Of a stretch of DNA of 64,000 nt, positions 20,937-29,964 are shown piece by piece; the first letter of the stretch is position 1; each line of letters starts with the position of its first letter. Origin of the DNA: Mycobacterium parascrofulaceum ATCC BAA-614 (GTDB lineage Bacteria; Actinomycetota; Actinomycetes; Mycobacteriales; Mycobacteriaceae); assembly GCF_000164135.1 (NCBI RefSeq), contig NZ_GG770553.1, forward strand, positions 871,165 through 935,164, written 5' to 3'. The notes beneath the pieces were generated by a model. It was not told the origin of the DNA and searched no databases. It saw only the letters and a list, made by a program, of their open reading frames with translations. The translations under genes were made by a program, and so were the position numbers.

Positions 20937-21332
20937 ATGAGCGAAAACCCGCAAGGCGACGAGTTGGTGGACCCGGCGGACTTCCCCGAGGAAGGCGGAC
21001 CCGGGGACACCTTGAACGCCAGCGAAGGCACCGACTCCGACGAAGTGCACAACGACGACGGCGACGTCGTCGTCGATCCGCCCGAGGACTGGAGCGAGGC
21101 GGACAAGTTCGGCATGACGGCGCGGGAGGAGCGCGAGGGCGAGTCGCTCGATGCCCGGCTCGCCGAGGAGGAGCCGGACGTCTCCGCCGACGACGTGGCG
21201 GAGGTGGGTGCCGACGGTCCGCGCGGGCGCGCGCACCGCGGCCAGATCGACGGCGCCCCCGAGGACGGCCAGTCGCTGTACGAGGTCGTCGACGAGAACG
21301 CGGCGCCGGACTTCACTCAGACGACGGAGTGA
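20937..21332 (+). CDS. DUF5709 acidic protein
   Basis: 131 aa, very acidic and probably disordered (VDPADFPEEGGPGDTLNASEGTD, DVVVDPPEDWSEADKFGMTAREEREGESLDARLAEEEPDV). This is the actinobacterial DUF5709 pattern. No membrane segment or catalytic motif. Members are often stress-induced; the SigF-like element upstream fits that. Function unknown. Confidence 0.8.
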   Translation: MSENPQGDELVDPADFPEEGGPGDTLNASEGTDSDEVHNDDGDVVVDPPEDWSEADKFGMTAREEREGESLDARLAEEEPDVSADDVAEVGADGPRGRAHRGQIDGAPEDGQSLYEVVDENAAPDFTQTTE

Positions 21333-21380
21333 GGCGCCAGTGTTCGACTGTTCACTCCAACCGGGGTGCGCGAACCGTGG

Positions 21381-22055
21381 TTAGGGCGTGCTCTTCCAGC
21401 CCGCGATCCCGGTCGTGATCATCCGTAGCTGCTTGACGGCGATCCGCCGGATGTCTTCCTGCGCCTCGGCGCTTTGCGCGTCCTCGATCGCTTCGGCGAT
21501 GACGATCATCGCGTTGACGAACAGCGTCGCCAGCACGTTGAGGTCCTCGGTGGTCCACTCGTGCAGTCGCGGAAAGCGGGCCAGGTCGGTGGCCAGCTCG
21601 GAGGTGATCAACCGGATCTCGGTGCGGATGGCATAGCGCAGCACGCTGAGCCCGCTGTTGCGTTCGCGTGCGATGAACCGCCAATGTTCCCGCCGCTGGG
21701 CGACGCTGGCGATCAGGATCTCGACGGACGATTCGATCACCCGGTTGGGATCGAGCCTGCCGGCGCGGGCGTCGCGCAGCGTGTCGCGCAGGCTGCGGAA
21801 CGACTCGTCGATCAGGACCAGCCCGAGGGCCTCCATCGACTCGAAGTGGCGGTAGAAGGCCGCGGGCACGATCCCGACTTCGCGGGTGACCTCCCGCAGG
21901 CTCAGGCTGGAAAAGCTGCGGTCTTGCAGCAGCTTGAGCGCCGCGGCGATGATGGCGCGACGGGTCGCCTCCTTGCGCTCCTCGCGCGACCGGCTTTCGC
22001 GTGAGCGCTCGCGACCAGAACCTCGCACCCGTGAGCTAGGAGTACGGCTGTTCAC
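21381..22055 (-). CDS. DesT-like TetR repressor of the desaturase genes
   Basis: 224 aa TetR. HTH region SLSLREVTREVGIVPAAFYRHFESMEALGLVLIDE; the basic lead (GRERSRESRSREERKEATRR) precedes it. GTG 22055 is preferred because the frame upstream has no conservation and a palindrome covers that codon. Divergent from a ferredoxin-type reductase and a membrane desaturase, the same layout as Pseudomonas DesT with desCB, where the repressor senses acyl-CoA saturation (known there, inferred here). Confidence 0.85.
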   Translation of the reverse strand: MNSRTPSSRVRGSGRERSRESRSREERKEATRRAIIAAALKLLQDRSFSSLSLREVTREVGIVPAAFYRHFESMEALGLVLIDESFRSLRDTLRDARAGRLDPNRVIESSVEILIASVAQRREHWRFIARERNSGLSVLRYAIRTEIRLITSELATDLARFPRLHEWTTEDLNVLATLFVNAMIVIAEAIEDAQSAEAQEDIRRIAVKQLRMITTGIAGWKSTP

Positions 22056-22064
22056 TATGTGAAC
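22050..22064. promoter_or_regulatory. Operator GTTCAC-N3-GTGAAC over the TetR start
   Basis: Perfect 6-bp arms around TAT. It overlaps the GTG start of the TetR gene, so the regulator probably represses itself. Confidence 0.65.
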
Positions 22065-22117
22065 CCTACCACAGACCTGCAGTAAACCCTTGACTGACCG
22101 GGTGGTACGGCTGCACG

Positions 22118-22133
22118 GTGTACATATGTTCAC
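22118..22133. promoter_or_regulatory. Operator GTGTACATATGTTCAC over the reductase start
   Basis: Near-palindrome with one mismatched pair, containing the ATG at 22126. It shares the GTTCAC/TGAAC half-site with the 22050 site; the centres are 68.5 bp apart. Confidence 0.6.
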
Positions 22134-23214
22134 TCAAACCGCTCAGACTTCTCGTCGGGCCCTCGCTCGGACTTTCCGGAAGCGAGTGTTGGGTTCAGAC
22201 CTCCTCGATCTGCTCACCGGTCCCCACGGCGTCGACCGGTACACCGAGCTGGTGGCGCCGACCTGGACGCTGGGCGAGGCCCGCGCCAAGGTGGTCGACG
22301 TGCGTCGCACCACCGCCCGCAGCGTCACCCTCACCCTCGCCCCCAACGAAAGCTTCACGGCCGCCGTCAAGGCCGGCCAGTACGTCAACCTCACCGTCGA
22401 GATCGACGGCCGGCGGTTCACCCGCTGCTATTCACCGGCCAACGCCGAGGGCGCCCGCCACCTCGAGCTGACCATCGGGCGCCACGACGGCGGCCTGGTC
22501 TCCAACCACCTGTACGAGCACGCCCGCCGCGGCATGGTCGTCGGTTTGGCGGGCGTCGGCGGCGACTTCGTCTTGCCGGCGCAGCGGCCGCGGCGGATTC
22601 TCTTCGTCTCCGGCGGCAGCGGCATCACCCCGGTGATGGCGATGCTGCGCACGCTCGTCGCCGAGGGGCACCCGGGTGAGATCGCATTCATCCACTACGC
22701 CCGCACCGCGGACGAGGCCTGCTACCGCGCCGAGCTCGCCGGCCTGCCCGGCGTCCGCGTGCTGCACGGCTACACCCGATCCGGCGGCGGCGACCTGGTC
22801 GGCCGATTCGACGCCGCGCACCTGGCCGCCGCGATGCCGTCGCCCGACGCGGTGTTCGTCTGCGGGCCAACGGTTCTGGTCGACGCCGTCCGGAGTCACT
22901 GCGACAACGTCTACACGGAGAGCTTCGTGCCCCCGTCGTTCGAGGCGCCGGCCAACCCGTCGGGCGGACGGGTCACCTTCTCCGACAGCGGGGTCGACGT
23001 CGTCGACGACGGCCGCCCCCTGCTGGAACAGGCCGAATCGGCCGGGCTGTCACCGGAAAACGGCTGCCGGATGGGCATCTGCCACACCTGCACCCGCCGC
23101 AAGACCGCCGGAACGGTGCGCAACCTGATCACCGGCGCCGTGTCGACCGGGCCCGACGAGGACGTGCAGATCTGTGTGTCCGTCCCGGTCGGCGATGTCG
23201 ATCTCTCGCTCTAA
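22126..23214 (+). CDS. Ferredoxin-type reductase for the desaturase
   Basis: 362 aa three-domain electron carrier: FAD domain (residues 50-150; RRFTRCYSPAN binds flavin), NAD(P)H domain (FVSGGSGITPVMAML), and C-terminal plant-type 2Fe-2S domain with NGCRMGICHTC and a fourth Cys in DVQICVS. Similar to Rv3230c, which supplies electrons to the DesA3 desaturase. ATG 22126 lies in an operator and has no clear ribosome site, so the mRNA may be leaderless; TTG 22090 is a weaker alternative. Desaturase follows 82 nt on. Confidence 0.92.
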   Translation: MFTQTAQTSRRALARTFRKRVLGSDLLDLLTGPHGVDRYTELVAPTWTLGEARAKVVDVRRTTARSVTLTLAPNESFTAAVKAGQYVNLTVEIDGRRFTRCYSPANAEGARHLELTIGRHDGGLVSNHLYEHARRGMVVGLAGVGGDFVLPAQRPRRILFVSGGSGITPVMAMLRTLVAEGHPGEIAFIHYARTADEACYRAELAGLPGVRVLHGYTRSGGGDLVGRFDAAHLAAAMPSPDAVFVCGPTVLVDAVRSHCDNVYTESFVPPSFEAPANPSGGRVTFSDSGVDVVDDGRPLLEQAESAGLSPENGCRMGICHTCTRRKTAGTVRNLITGAVSTGPDEDVQICVSVPVGDVDLSL

Positions 23215-23296
23215 CGCCAACCCACGCCCGTGGCGATCGCAAGCGCGGCGGAGCCGGGCGCAGCGGGTCGCCACCCAATTACCTGGGGGAAAAGCC

Positions 23297-24406
23297 ATGA
23301 CACAGAACAAGATCACCCTGACCCCCGAACAGGCCGAGGAGTTCGGCCGTGAGCTGGACGCCATCCGGGAACGCGTGATGGCCGGCCTGGGCGCGGAGGA
23401 CGCCGACTACATCCGTCGCGTCATCAAGGCGCAGCGCGCGCTGGAAGTCGGCGGCCGTGCGCTGCTCTTCCTGCCGCCCGCCTGGTTGCTGGGCACCGCG
23501 ATGCTGGGCCTGTCGAAAATCCTGGACAACATGGAGATCGGCCACAACATCATGCACGGCCAGTACGACTGGATGCGCGACCCGGCGATCTCCGGCCGGT
23601 CCTTCGAGTGGGACACCGCGTGCCCGGCCGACCAGTGGCGCCATTCGCACAATTACATGCACCACACCCACACCAACATCGTGGGGATGGACCGCGACAT
23701 CGGCTACGGCATCCTGCGGATGAGCGAGGACCAGCCGTGGGAGCCGTACTTCCTCGGCAACCCGGTCTACGCCTTCCTGCTGATGGTGCTGTTCCAATAC
23801 GGCGTCGCGCTGCACGAGCTGGAAACCGAACGCATCCGCGCGGGCGAGATCGAGCTCGCCGACAAACGCGAGTTGCTGCGCGCGATCTGGAAGAAGACCA
23901 AGCGGCAAACGCTCAAGGACTACGTGGCCTTCCCGCTGCTGGCCGGGCCCTTCGCGCCGTTCGTCTTCGCCGGCAACCTCTCGGCCAACCTGATGCGCAA
24001 CGTGTGGTCCTACATGATCATCTTCTGCGGCCACTTCCCCGACGGCACCCAGGAATTCACGGTCGAGGAGACCACGGACGAGTCCCGCGGTCAGTGGTAC
24101 TTCCGCCAGGTCCTCGGCTCGGCGAACCTCACCGGCGGCAAGCTGTTTCACCTGCTGTCGGGCAACCTGTCGCACCAGATCGAGCACCACCTGTTCCCGG
24201 ACATGCCGGCGCGCCGCTACGCCGAGATCGCACCGGAGGTGCAGGCGATCTGCGAGCGTTACGGCATCCCGTACAACCGCGGCCCGCTGCTGCGCCAGTT
24301 CGGCACCGTCGTCCGCAAGATCGTCCGGCTGACCTTCCCGGACTCGGTGCTGCGCAAGGCCTCCGCCGCCGACCGGTCGGCCGACCCGGTCCCCGCGGCC
24401 GCCTGA
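23297..24406 (+). CDS. Membrane acyl-CoA/fatty acid desaturase (DesA3-like)
   Basis: 369 aa di-iron membrane desaturase. Three His boxes: H83-NIM-H87, H118-NYM-HH (122-123) and H293-QIE-HH (297-298), with extra His at 246. Hydrophobic helices lie around residues 55-75, 150-175 and 210-245. Introduces a double bond into acyl chains, probably stearoyl-CoA to oleoyl-CoA as DesA3 does (inference). ATG is preceded by TGGGGGAAAA. Works with the reductase just upstream; the TetR opposite probably controls both. Confidence 0.93.
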   Translation: MTQNKITLTPEQAEEFGRELDAIRERVMAGLGAEDADYIRRVIKAQRALEVGGRALLFLPPAWLLGTAMLGLSKILDNMEIGHNIMHGQYDWMRDPAISGRSFEWDTACPADQWRHSHNYMHHTHTNIVGMDRDIGYGILRMSEDQPWEPYFLGNPVYAFLLMVLFQYGVALHELETERIRAGEIELADKRELLRAIWKKTKRQTLKDYVAFPLLAGPFAPFVFAGNLSANLMRNVWSYMIIFCGHFPDGTQEFTVEETTDESRGQWYFRQVLGSANLTGGKLFHLLSGNLSHQIEHHLFPDMPARRYAEIAPEVQAICERYGIPYNRGPLLRQFGTVVRKIVRLTFPDSVLRKASAADRSADPVPAAA

Positions 24407-24457
24407 CTGTTCGCCCACGTCCCCCACGCGCAAACCGGGCATTGCGCGCGGGGGACA

Positions 24458-24982
24458 ATGGGCTGCGTGCAGTGGACCGGCGCGCGCTACGCGGACAAAC
24501 CGACGGTGGAGGCATCGACGTGGATCGATGCGGACCCCGCCCGGGTGTGGAGCCTGGTCTCCGACATCAAGCTGATGCCCACGCTGAGCAACGAGCTGCA
24601 GGCCGTGGAGTGGGCCGAGGGCGCCGACGCGCCGCGTGTGGGCGCCCGCTTCGTCGGGCACAATCAAAACGAGGCGTTCGGGCAGTGGAGCAGCACCTCG
24701 CAGATCGTCGCGTGCGATGAGCCACGCGAGTTCGCCTGGGCGGTCGGCGAGCCGGAAAGGCCGGCGGCGGCATGGCGATTCCGCCTGACGCCGCGAGACG
24801 GCGGCACCGACCTGAGCTATTGGATGCAGATGGGGCCGGGCCGGTCGGGGTTGTCCGTGGCGATCGAGGCGATGCCGGACAAGGAACAGAAGATCGTGTT
24901 CGTGCGGCTCCGCGAGATCGAGGCCGCGATCGACAAGACACTGGCGACGATCAAGAGGCTTGCCGAGCACGGGGTGCGCTGA
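24458..24982 (+). CDS. SRPBCC (polyketide cyclase-like) protein
   Basis: 174 aa START-like fold: ASTWIDADPARVWSLVSDIKLMPTLS, then GARFVGHNQNEAFGQWSSTSQIVACDEPREFAWAVG. Members bind hydrophobic ligands. GTG 24467 is a possible start 3 codons in. The stop overlaps the next gene's ATG by one base (TGATG), so it is coupled to the luciferase-like oxidoreductase. Confidence 0.85.
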   Translation: MGCVQWTGARYADKPTVEASTWIDADPARVWSLVSDIKLMPTLSNELQAVEWAEGADAPRVGARFVGHNQNEAFGQWSSTSQIVACDEPREFAWAVGEPERPAAAWRFRLTPRDGGTDLSYWMQMGPGRSGLSVAIEAMPDKEQKIVFVRLREIEAAIDKTLATIKRLAEHGVR

Positions 24983-26022
24983 TGCGGACCGCCACGACGG
25001 TCGAGCTGTCGGCCGCCGGCCGGGAAACCGCGGCCTTCGTCGTCGAGGCGGAAAAGCTGGGCCTCGACGTGTGCTGGGTGGCCGAGGCCTGGGGTTCCGA
25101 CGCCCCGTCCGCGCTGGGCTACCTCGCGGCGCGGACGGAGCGGATCCTGCTGGGCTCGGGCGTGTTACAGGTCGGCGTCCGCTCGCCCGTCATGGTCGCC
25201 CAGACCGCCATCACGCTGTCCAACCTGTCGGGCGGGCGGTTCCTGCTCGGGCTGGGCGCGTCCGGCCCGCAGGTGATCGAGGGCCTGCACGGTGTCTCGT
25301 TCAGCCGGCCCCTGGCGCGCCTCTCCGAAACCGTCGACATCGTGCGCCAGGCGTTCACCGGAGCAAAAATCTCGCACTCCGGCAGGCAGTTTCAGATCCC
25401 CCTGCCCGGCGGCGAAGCGGTGCCGATGCGGCTGTCGACGCGGCCCGAGCATCGGATCCCGATCTACCTGGCCGCGCTGTCACCGGCGATGCTGCGGCTG
25501 ACGGGGCGGGTCGCCGACGGCTGGCTGGGCACCAGTTTCGTCCCGGAGGGCGCCGGCGACGCGTACTTCGCCCACCTCGACGAGGGCCTGACCGCGGCCG
25601 GCCGCACCCGCGCCGACGTCGACATCTGCCAGGGTGCCGAGGTCGCCTTCGCCTCCGACGAGGAGGAACTGCGCGGCATGGTCGCGGGCCGCAAGAAGGA
25701 ACTCGCGTTCAGCCTCGGCGGGATGGGTTCGTCGAGCACGAACTACTACAACCAGGCCTACAGCAGGCAGGGCTGGGCCGACATCGCCGCCGAGGTGCGC
25801 GAGCGCTGGCAACGGGGTGACCGCGACGGCGCGGCCGCGCTGATCACCGACGAGATGGTGCTGGCCACCACACTGATCGGCACCGAGGAGATGGTCCGCG
25901 CCCGGCTCGCCGTGTGGCGAGAGGCCGGGGTGAATACCGTGCGGCTGTATCCGGCCGGCGACACGCTGGAGGCGAAACTGCGCACGCTCGGCCGGGCCAT
26001 CGAGCTGGTCGCCGCGGCCTAG
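24982..26022 (+). CDS. F420-dependent luciferase-like oxidoreductase
   Basis: 346 aa LLM-class TIM barrel: LGLDVCWVAEAWGSDAPSALGYLAARTERILLGSGVLQVGVRSP, NLSGGRFLLGLGASGPQVIEG, and RIPIYLAALSPAMLRLTGRVADGWLG. These match actinobacterial F420 enzymes. Substrate unknown. Its TAG stop is shared with the convergent DUF1214 gene's stop (CTAG). Confidence 0.88.
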   Translation: MRTATTVELSAAGRETAAFVVEAEKLGLDVCWVAEAWGSDAPSALGYLAARTERILLGSGVLQVGVRSPVMVAQTAITLSNLSGGRFLLGLGASGPQVIEGLHGVSFSRPLARLSETVDIVRQAFTGAKISHSGRQFQIPLPGGEAVPMRLSTRPEHRIPIYLAALSPAMLRLTGRVADGWLGTSFVPEGAGDAYFAHLDEGLTAAGRTRADVDICQGAEVAFASDEEELRGMVAGRKKELAFSLGGMGSSSTNYYNQAYSRQGWADIAAEVRERWQRGDRDGAAALITDEMVLATTLIGTEEMVRARLAVWREAGVNTVRLYPAGDTLEAKLRTLGRAIELVAAA

Positions 26023-27131
26023 GACAGGTCCGTCGGCGCCTGCGAGACCTGCACCAGCCGCACCTGCGGCCGGGCCGGTACACCGTCGGCCAGGAACCAG
26101 CGGAAGGCCAGGTTGCCGCGCGGATAACCCACCGTGGTCAGCGAATTCGGGTGACCGGTCGGTTCGCGGGACAACACGATCGTCACCGAGCCGTCGCTGT
26201 TCGGCGCGGCGCTGTGGCCGTTGATCGAGCAGCGGACGTCGGCACCCTCCGAGGCGCCGAACGTGGCCATGAACTGGTTCCACACCACCAGGTTCCAGAA
26301 CCGGCAGGGCGGTGGCCGATGGGTGATGACCAGGGCTTCGCCGTCGCCGAGCACGAAGCTGCCGTAGGAATAGCAGGCGTCGCGGGCCGACCAGCCGAAG
26401 TTGGCGTCGGGCACCTGATAGGGATCGGCGAATTCGTTTGCGGCGTCCGCAGTTTCGTGCCCCAGAGCGTGCTCGTCGTCGGTGCGCGTCCCGACCGCCA
26501 GCGGCACGATCGCGAACATCGTGCGCATCCAGGTGGTGACCGCGCGCAGCCTCGCCGCGGTTTCGGCGTCGCCGTGCCGGATCGGTTCCGGCTCGTCGAG
26601 CGCCTCGATCCGCCAGGTGACGGGGCGGCCGGTCAGCGGGTCGGCCTGGTAGTCGCGGGTCATCAGCACCGCGGCCTCGGGGGTGGGGCCGAGTTCGAAG
26701 GCGAAGTTACCCTCGGCGTCGACGTCGAGATCGGTGTCGCGGACGATCGCGACCACCCGGTCGGACCACGCCCCCGGCGACGGCTCGTTGTAGGCGGTCG
26801 CCGAAAAGTACACGCTGTCACCGCGGTTGCCGCTGATCCGGTAGCGCCGCCGCGGATCGACCGGGCAGACGAAGTAGTAGGCGTCGGTGTTGTCGCCGCC
26901 CCAGCGCCGGTCGCGGCGGAACGGCGTGTTCACGGCGACGAACTGCGGCCGGCCCGGCTCGGTGAACAGGTAGGTGTCGAAGGCCACGCCGAGCGTGCTG
27001 GCGAGCATGCGGTAACCGTCGGCGACGTGCCGGTCGTCGGTCACCGCGCGGTCGCCCTCGGTGAACGAGCGATCGAGGGCGCCGAGGGCGCCGAGCAGGT
27101 CCTGCCACGCGGCCATCGTTTCGTGCGTCAT
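26019..27131 (-). CDS. DUF1214 domain protein
   Basis: 370 aa. The C-terminal half shows the DUF1214 pattern (CRFWNLVVWNQFMATFG, ADVRCSINGHSAAPNSDGSVTIVLS, NSLTTVGYPRGNLAFRWFLADG). N-terminal part: SFTEGDRAVTDDRHVADGYRML and RRYRISGNRGDSVYFSATAYNE. No signal peptide. Function unknown. Start overlaps the stop of the TetR gene by 4 bp, so it is the second gene of a TetR-DUF1214 operon. Confidence 0.82.
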   Translation of the reverse strand: MTHETMAAWQDLLGALGALDRSFTEGDRAVTDDRHVADGYRMLASTLGVAFDTYLFTEPGRPQFVAVNTPFRRDRRWGGDNTDAYYFVCPVDPRRRYRISGNRGDSVYFSATAYNEPSPGAWSDRVVAIVRDTDLDVDAEGNFAFELGPTPEAAVLMTRDYQADPLTGRPVTWRIEALDEPEPIRHGDAETAARLRAVTTWMRTMFAIVPLAVGTRTDDEHALGHETADAANEFADPYQVPDANFGWSARDACYSYGSFVLGDGEALVITHRPPPCRFWNLVVWNQFMATFGASEGADVRCSINGHSAAPNSDGSVTIVLSREPTGHPNSLTTVGYPRGNLAFRWFLADGVPARPQVRLVQVSQAPTDLS

Positions 27132-27715
27132 GCGCTGATTCCCTTCAGGAGCAACGTGGTGGTGCGATCGACCCAGGCCTCCCCGAGTCCCGAGTCGAGC
27201 GCGGTCACGCGGGTGAGCAAGCCCATCAGCGTGATGCCGGCGATGGCGTCGGTGAGTTCGGCGGCCGTCACGTCGGGCCGAACCTCGCCGCGCGCCGCGG
27301 CCCGCCCCAGCAACTCGGTGAGGCCTCCGCCGATGACGCCGGCGAACCGCTCCAGCAGCGCCGAATGCAGGGTCGGGTCCGCGGCCATCTCGCCGACCAG
27401 TCCCGGCAGGGCTGCCCGGGCGGCCGGGGTGGTCAGGAAAACCATTGAGCGGCTGACCATTTCGCGTAGGTCATCGGGCAGCGATCCGGTATCGGGCAGC
27501 TCGGTCGCCGAACCGATCGGGAACACCGCCTCGTGCACGAGGTGCGCCTTGCTGGGCCAGCGCCGGTAGATCGCGGGCTTGCTGGTGCCGGCGCGTTCGG
27601 CGATCGCGGAGACCAACAGCCCGGCATAGCCGGTCTCGGCGAGCAGTTCGACGGTCGCGCTCAGCACCGCACCCTCGATGCGCGGGTCACGGGGCCGGCC
27701 ACAATCCACTACCAT
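27128..27715 (-). CDS. TetR-family regulator (paired with DUF1214)
   Basis: 195 aa. HTH in LLVSAIAERAGTSKPAIYRRWPSKAHLVHEAVF; C-terminal ligand domain of the TetR_C_11 look (LPGLVGEMAADPTLHSALLERF). ATG at 27715 gives a typical TetR N-terminus (CGRPRDPRIEGAVL); the longer frame is non-conserved. Only 28 nt separate it from the divergent sulfotransferase start, so both promoters overlap and it probably controls both units. Confidence 0.88.
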   Translation of the reverse strand: MVVDCGRPRDPRIEGAVLSATVELLAETGYAGLLVSAIAERAGTSKPAIYRRWPSKAHLVHEAVFPIGSATELPDTGSLPDDLREMVSRSMVFLTTPAARAALPGLVGEMAADPTLHSALLERFAGVIGGGLTELLGRAAARGEVRPDVTAAELTDAIAGITLMGLLTRVTALDSGLGEAWVDRTTTLLLKGISA

Positions 27716-27743
27716 TACGAAACTGAAAGTAACATAAGTCGCC

Positions 27744-28979
27744 GTGACCGACGCCGTTCGCCTTGACGATCTCGCCCAGCCGCGCTTCAGCGCCGAGGCG
27801 CAGCAACTCCTCGACATGATGGCCACACTGGCCCCCGACTGCCCCTTGGACGCCGACGCGCTGCGCGCCAGGGCCACCGCCGACACCGGCCTGCACGATT
27901 TCGGCGCGCCGGACTACCGCGAGCGGCTCGACGTCTACCTCGCCGCGCTGCGCGAGATCGACGGGCTGCACCCGGCCGGGGTGGTGAACTTCTTCGGGCA
28001 GCTGTTGCAACTGCTCAAGAATCGGCTGTTGCTGACCGACCTGCTGACCCGGCATCCCGAGATCGACGACATCGAGCTCCAACCGCCGGTGGTGATCGCC
28101 GGGCTGCCCCGCACCGGCACCACCCACCTGCACAACCTGCTGGCCGCGCCGCCCACCTTCCGCACCATGCCCTACTGGGAAAGCGTCGAGCCGTTCCCCC
28201 TGCCCGGCGAGGCCGGCGTCGCGCCGGACCCGCGGCGGGCCCGGATGGACGTCGCGGTCGGGCTGATCAACACCGTGATGCCGCACTTCGCGCTGATGCA
28301 CGAGATGACCACCGACCACGTCCACGAAGAGATCCAGCTGCTCGCCAACGACTTCTCGACCATGCTGTTCGAGACCCTGGCCGACGTGCCGCGCTGGCGC
28401 GGCTACTACCAGGCCCACGACCAGGCACCGCACTACCGGCACCTCGCCCGCCAGCTCAAGGCCATGCAGTTCCTGCGGGGCGGCCGGCGCTGGCTGCTCA
28501 AGTCGCCGCAGCACCTCGAGCAGGTGCCGGTTCTCGACCGCGTATTCCCGGGCAGCATCGTGGTTTTCACACACCGCGATCCGGTGCCGGTGGCGTTGTC
28601 GATGATCGCGATGATCACCTACTCGGCGCGCATGCACCGCTCGCCGGTGCCCGTCGAGCGAATCGCGGCGTCGTGGATCGACCGCCTGGACGACATGCTT
28701 TCCGCGCTGGTCCGCGACCGGGACGCGATTGGCCCGGAGCGTTCGATCGACGTCCGCTTCGACGACTTCATGGCCGACGAAATCGGCGTTGCGGAGCGGG
28801 TATACGCCCTGGCCGGTGAGCCGTTCACCGCGCAGGCCCGAACCGCGATCGACGAGTACCTGGCGGGCCACCGGCGCGGCCGGCTCGGCGCCGTCGCGAC
28901 GTCCTGCGAGATGTTCGGGCTGGAGGAGAGCGATTTGCGCCGCCGCTTCGCGCCGTATGCCGAGCGGTTTCTGGCCTAA
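27744..28979 (+). CDS. Sulfotransferase-family protein
   Basis: 411 aa with both PAPS-binding signatures: 5'-phosphosulfate loop VVIAGLPRTGTTHLHNLL (about residues 114-131) and 3'-phosphate region FPGSIVVFTHRDPVPVALSM (about 270). Belongs to the large mycobacterial Sulfotransfer_3 family; acceptor unknown. GTG start lies 28 nt from the divergent TetR start, leaving almost no leader. Confidence 0.87.
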   Translation: MTDAVRLDDLAQPRFSAEAQQLLDMMATLAPDCPLDADALRARATADTGLHDFGAPDYRERLDVYLAALREIDGLHPAGVVNFFGQLLQLLKNRLLLTDLLTRHPEIDDIELQPPVVIAGLPRTGTTHLHNLLAAPPTFRTMPYWESVEPFPLPGEAGVAPDPRRARMDVAVGLINTVMPHFALMHEMTTDHVHEEIQLLANDFSTMLFETLADVPRWRGYYQAHDQAPHYRHLARQLKAMQFLRGGRRWLLKSPQHLEQVPVLDRVFPGSIVVFTHRDPVPVALSMIAMITYSARMHRSPVPVERIAASWIDRLDDMLSALVRDRDAIGPERSIDVRFDDFMADEIGVAERVYALAGEPFTAQARTAIDEYLAGHRRGRLGAVATSCEMFGLEESDLRRRFAPYAERFLA

Positions 28980-29008
28980 CCCGGGGCGGGCCGCTACGTT
29001 CTCCAGGC

Positions 29009-29899
29009 ATGGTGACCATGCCGGAGCTGGACGGTGTCGAACACAGGTACGTGGACGTGGGAAGCGGTGTGACGATCCATGTCGCGGATGCGGGGCCGGG
29101 CGACGGGCCGGCGGTGATGCTGGTGCACGGGTTCCCGCAGAACTGGTGGGAGTGGCACCACCTGATCGGCCCGCTGGCCGCCGACGGCTACCGGGTGCTG
29201 TGCCCGGACTTGCGCGGCGCCGGCTGGAGTTCGGCGCCGCGGACGAGCTACACCAAGGCGGAGATGGCCGAGGACCTGGCCGCCGTTTTGGATCTCCTCG
29301 ATGTGCGAACGGTCAAGCTGGTCGCCCACGACTGGGGCGGGCCGGTGGCGTTCATCATGATGCTGCGCCACCCGGAGAAGGTGACCGGGTTCTTCGGGGT
29401 GAACACGGTGGCGCCCTGGGTGAAGCGCGATCTGCGTGCGGTGCGCAATATCTGGCGGTTCTGGTACCAGATCCCGATTTCGTTGCCGGTCATCGGCCCG
29501 CGGATGATCAGCGATCTCGAGTCCCGGATCGGCCGTTGGATGGGCTCCTGGGTCGGTGGCGGGTACGCGCTGCCGGAGGAGGACACCCGCCTCTACATCG
29601 AGTGCATGCGGCAGCCCGGGCACGCGGAGGCCGGTTCCCGGTGGTATCGCAGCTTTCAAACCGGCGAGATGCTGCGCTGGGCGCGCGGCGAGTACGACGA
29701 CGCCCGCGTCGACGTCCCGGTGCGCTGGCTGACCGGCACGCTGGATCCGGTGATCACGCCCGAGCTGACCGACGGATACGCCGACCACATCAGCGATTTC
29801 AAGGTGGAGCTGGTCGACGGTGTCGGCCACTGGATCGTCGACCAGCGCCCGGAGCTGGTGCTGGACCGGGTCCGGGCCTTCCTGCGCGGCGAAACATAA
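29009..29899 (+). CDS. ephF: Epoxide hydrolase EphF
   Basis: 296 aa alpha/beta-hydrolase. Oxyanion motif HGFPQNWWEW, nucleophile Asp108 in AHDWGGPV, and His274 in GVGHWIVDQRP; an acid Asp lies in GTLDPVITPE. Hydrolyses epoxides to diols; EphF of M. tuberculosis (Rv0134) acts on lipid epoxides. ATG 29018 is a 3-codon-shorter alternative. Convergent with the zinc alcohol dehydrogenase gene. Confidence 0.9.
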   Translation: MVTMPELDGVEHRYVDVGSGVTIHVADAGPGDGPAVMLVHGFPQNWWEWHHLIGPLAADGYRVLCPDLRGAGWSSAPRTSYTKAEMAEDLAAVLDLLDVRTVKLVAHDWGGPVAFIMMLRHPEKVTGFFGVNTVAPWVKRDLRAVRNIWRFWYQIPISLPVIGPRMISDLESRIGRWMGSWVGGGYALPEEDTRLYIECMRQPGHAEAGSRWYRSFQTGEMLRWARGEYDDARVDVPVRWLTGTLDPVITPELTDGYADHISDFKVELVDGVGHWIVDQRPELVLDRVRAFLRGET

Positions 29900-29906
29900 A
29901 CCCTTG

Positions 29907-29923
29907 CGCGCCGTTTCGGCGCG
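29907..29923. terminator. Short hairpin between ephF and alcohol dehydrogenase
   Basis: CGCGCCG-TTT-CGGCGCG, 7-bp perfect stem, 3-nt loop, no T-run. A plausible terminator for convergent genes, though short. Confidence 0.5.
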
Positions 29924-29964
29924 TCGTCGCAACTAGTTATATGTCGCGGCAACGCCGGCGCCCG

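Noticed and set aside
27715-27732. TTAC...GTAA repeat between TetR and sulfotransferase
   Set aside because: Only 4-bp arms; the inner bases do not pair, so not distinguishable from chance.
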